This document shows, one piece after another, positions 62,258 through 64,000 of a stretch of DNA of 64,000 bases (positions within the stretch are counted from its first letter, which is position 1; every line of letters starts with the position of its first letter). Origin of the DNA: Lysobacter sp. (lineage in GTDB: Bacteria; Pseudomonadota; Gammaproteobacteria; Xanthomonadales; Xanthomonadaceae); NCBI GenBank assembly GCA_013141175.1, contig JABFRN010000001.1, positions 1,379,444-1,443,443 of the forward strand, read 5' to 3'. The translations under genes were made by a program, and so were the position numbers. Under the pieces are notes generated by a model. It did not search any database, was not told the DNA's origin, and saw only the letters and a program-made list of their open reading frames with translations.

Positions 62258-64000
62258 ATGTCGGCCCCCAGACACTGTACTGAACACACGTTCGCCACCC
62301 ACGACGATGTCGCGCTCTTCTACCGGCACTGGCCCGCGCAGGGCGACGCGCGCGGCGCCATCGTGCTGATCCATCGCGGCCACGAGCACTCGGGACGGAT
62401 GGCGCATCTCGCCGACGAACTCGACCTGCCGGATTTCGATGTCTTCGCCTACGACATGCGCGGCCACGGGCGTTCGCCCGGCGTGCGCGGCGACAGCCCG
62501 AGTTTCGCGACCTCGGTGCGCGACCTGCAGACCTTGGTCGATCACATCGCCACGATCCACGGCGTCGAGATCGCCGATCTGATCGTGATCGCGCAGAGCG
62601 TCGGCGCGGTGCTCGCCAGCACCTGGGCGTACGATTACGCGCCGAAGATCCGCGGGCTGGTGCTGGCGTCGCCGGCGTTCAAGGTCAAACTCTATGTGCC
62701 GTTCGCGCGCCCGGGCCTGGCGCTGATGCGCAAGCTGCGCGGCAATTTCTTCGTCAACAGCTACGTGAAGGCGAAGCTCCTCACCCACGATCCCGAACGC
62801 ATCGCCAGCTACGGCACCGACCCGCTGATCTCGCGACCGATCTCGGTGAACATCCTGCTGGGCCTGTACGAAGCCGCCGACCGCGTGGTCGCCGATGCCG
62901 CCGCGATCACCTTGCCGGTGCAGCTGTTGATCTCGGGCAGCGACTGGGTGGTGCACCACGCGCCGCAGCATCGTTTCTTCGAACGCCTGAGCAGCGCGCG
63001 CAAGGAAAAACACGAGCTGCCGGGATTCTTCCACGACACCCTCGGCGAGCGCGACCGCAAGCAGGCGACCGACCGGATCCGCAGCTTCGTGCTCGGGCTG
63101 TTCGACGACCCGCCGGCAGCGGTTTCGCTGCGCGACGCGCATCGCACCGGCTGCACCGCCGACGAATCGCGCGCACTGGGCAAGACGCTGCCGTGGTACA
63201 CGCCGCGCGGCGCGTACTGGGCGCTCACGCGCGCATCCCTGAAACTCGGCGGCCGGCTGTCGCGCGGCATCGCCCTGGGCCACGCCACCGGTTTCGATTC
63301 GGGCAGCACGCTCGACTACGTCTATCGCAACCAGGCGCAGGGCGTTCCGCTGGTCGGTGTCGCCATCGATCGCACCTATCTGGATTCGATCGGCTGGCGC
63401 GGTATCCGCATCCGCAAGACCCATGTCGAGGAACTGCTGCGCAAGGCCTTCGCGCGGGTCCATGCTCGCGGGCTGCCGCTGCGGGTGATGGACGTGGCCG
63501 CAGGGCACGGCCGCTATGTGCTGGACGCGATCACGACGAGCGACATCAAGCCGGATTCGATCCTGCTGCGCGATTACAGCCCCATCAACGTGCGCGACGG
63601 TCGCGCGCTGATCGCCGAACGCGGCCTCTACAGCATCGCGCAGTTCGTGCAGGGCGATGCGTTCGATCGCGACGATCTGGCGCAGGTGTCGCCAGCACCG
63701 ACGGTGGCGGTGGTGTCGGGGCTGTACGAACTGTTTCCCGACAACGATCAGGTCGCCGCGTCGCTGGCGGGCATCGCCGCGGCGGTGCCGCCGGGCGGCT
63801 GTCTGGTCTACACCGGCCAACCGTGGCACCCGCAGCTGGAATTGATCGCGCGCGCGTTGACCAGCCACCGTCAGGGCCAGGCGTGGGTGATGCGCCGACG
63901 CACGCAGGCGGAGATGGATCAACTCGTCGAAGCCGCCGGCTTCCGCAAGCTCGAACAGCGTATCGACGGGTTCGGCATCTTCACCGTGTCGCTGGCGGTG
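62258..64000 (+). CDS. ynbC: YnbC-like alpha/beta hydrolase fused to a class I methyltransferase (partial)
   Basis: 581 codons to the window edge, no stop seen; E. coli YnbC is about 585, so nearly all is present. The hydrolase half (about 1-300) has the oxyanion-hole segment I-V-L-I-H-R-G-H-E-H-S-G, Y-D-M-R-G-H-G-R-S-P-G, and a nucleophile elbow I-A-Q-S-V-G-A. The second half (about 390-581) has an SAM-binding V-M-D-V-A-A-G-H-G-R-Y segment and P-G-G-C-L-V-Y-T-G-Q-P-W. The substrate is unknown, probably lipid-related given ynbA. Ribosome site gaggaa lies about 13 bases upstream. Confidence 0.85.
   Translation, partial: MSAPRHCTEHTFATHDDVALFYRHWPAQGDARGAIVLIHRGHEHSGRMAHLADELDLPDFDVFAYDMRGHGRSPGVRGDSPSFATSVRDLQTLVDHIATIHGVEIADLIVIAQSVGAVLASTWAYDYAPKIRGLVLASPAFKVKLYVPFARPGLALMRKLRGNFFVNSYVKAKLLTHDPERIASYGTDPLISRPISVNILLGLYEAADRVVADAAAITLPVQLLISGSDWVVHHAPQHRFFERLSSARKEKHELPGFFHDTLGERDRKQATDRIRSFVLGLFDDPPAAVSLRDAHRTGCTADESRALGKTLPWYTPRGAYWALTRASLKLGGRLSRGIALGHATGFDSGSTLDYVYRNQAQGVPLVGVAIDRTYLDSIGWRGIRIRKTHVEELLRKAFARVHARGLPLRVMDVAAGHGRYVLDAITTSDIKPDSILLRDYSPINVRDGRALIAERGLYSIAQFVQGDAFDRDDLAQVSPAPTVAVVSGLYELFPDNDQVAASLAGIAAAVPPGGCLVYTGQPWHPQLELIARALTSHRQGQAWVMRRRTQAEMDQLVEAAGFRKLEQRIDGFGIFTVSLAV

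Overview
The window is about 64 kb of high-GC DNA that looks like a chromosome of the Xanthomonadaceae/Lysobacteraceae (Lysobacter-like). The evidence is a putative effector ending in an XVIPCD-type tail (the Xanthomonadales type IV secretion signal), a TIR-type Pycsar pair of the kind known from Xanthomonas, many dispersed intergenic palindromes, and a housekeeping set (htpG, tamA/tamB, glyQ/glyS, ynbA/ynbC) with gammaproteobacterial architecture. No rRNA, tRNA or CRISPR array was seen.

Layout. 1-1890: end of a heavy-metal RND efflux operon on the minus strand (CzcI-like protein, CzcC-like outer-membrane factor, start of the periplasmic adaptor). 2120-16112: a minus-strand RiPP operon read right to left: a 61-residue precursor, a class III lanthionine synthetase (LanKC), a C39-peptidase ABC exporter, a MacA/MacB-like pair, a tandem HlyC-like acyltransferase, a SelO/MchC-like protein and an M16 peptidase. 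Most of these genes overlap by a few bases. 16900-21391: htpG, then a Tle1-like lipase effector gene lying between the real 3' end of htpG and a second, near-identical 92-bp copy of it. 21392-23588: an AraC-family regulator and a serine hydrolase. 23912-37715: six co-directional genes of unknown function, including a DUF6603-type giant; three apparent single-frame shifts lie in this block. 38041-46100: an accessory zone of lower GC and many repeats, with a MITE-like element, an unknown secreted protein, a two-gene Pycsar anti-phage system (pycTIR-pycC), an S1 protease with a separate gene for a copy of its own propeptide, an FG-GAP protein, and about four copies of one repeat family. 46132-58586: a GH46-type chitosanase, tamB, tamA (frameshifted as read), two small secreted proteins, glyS, a cupin, a GST and glyQ. 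58684-64000: a glutamine amidotransferase, a BPSS1780-type membrane protein, a long inverted repeat, an EF-hand protein, ynbA and the start of ynbC.

How the parts work together. In the RiPP operon the precursor has a double-glycine leader and a core with two copies of a W-S-T-x-S-x-x-C motif, which fits labionin/lanthionine formation by the LanKC and cleavage plus export by the C39 transporter. The acyltransferase and SelO/MchC-like proteins resemble the accessory pair of class IIb microcin operons, so the product may carry a second modification. A 24-bp perfect palindrome just after the precursor gene could hold down expression of the enzymes relative to the substrate. In the Pycsar pair the cyclase would make a cyclic pyrimidine nucleotide on infection and the CNBD-TIR protein would respond by destroying NAD. 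The six-gene DUF6603 block has no function I can assign and is the best candidate for an undescribed system.

Four apparent frameshifts (near 30.7, 34.36, 35.37 and 52.18 kb) fall at short runs, so indel errors in the assembly are a serious alternative to real gene decay.
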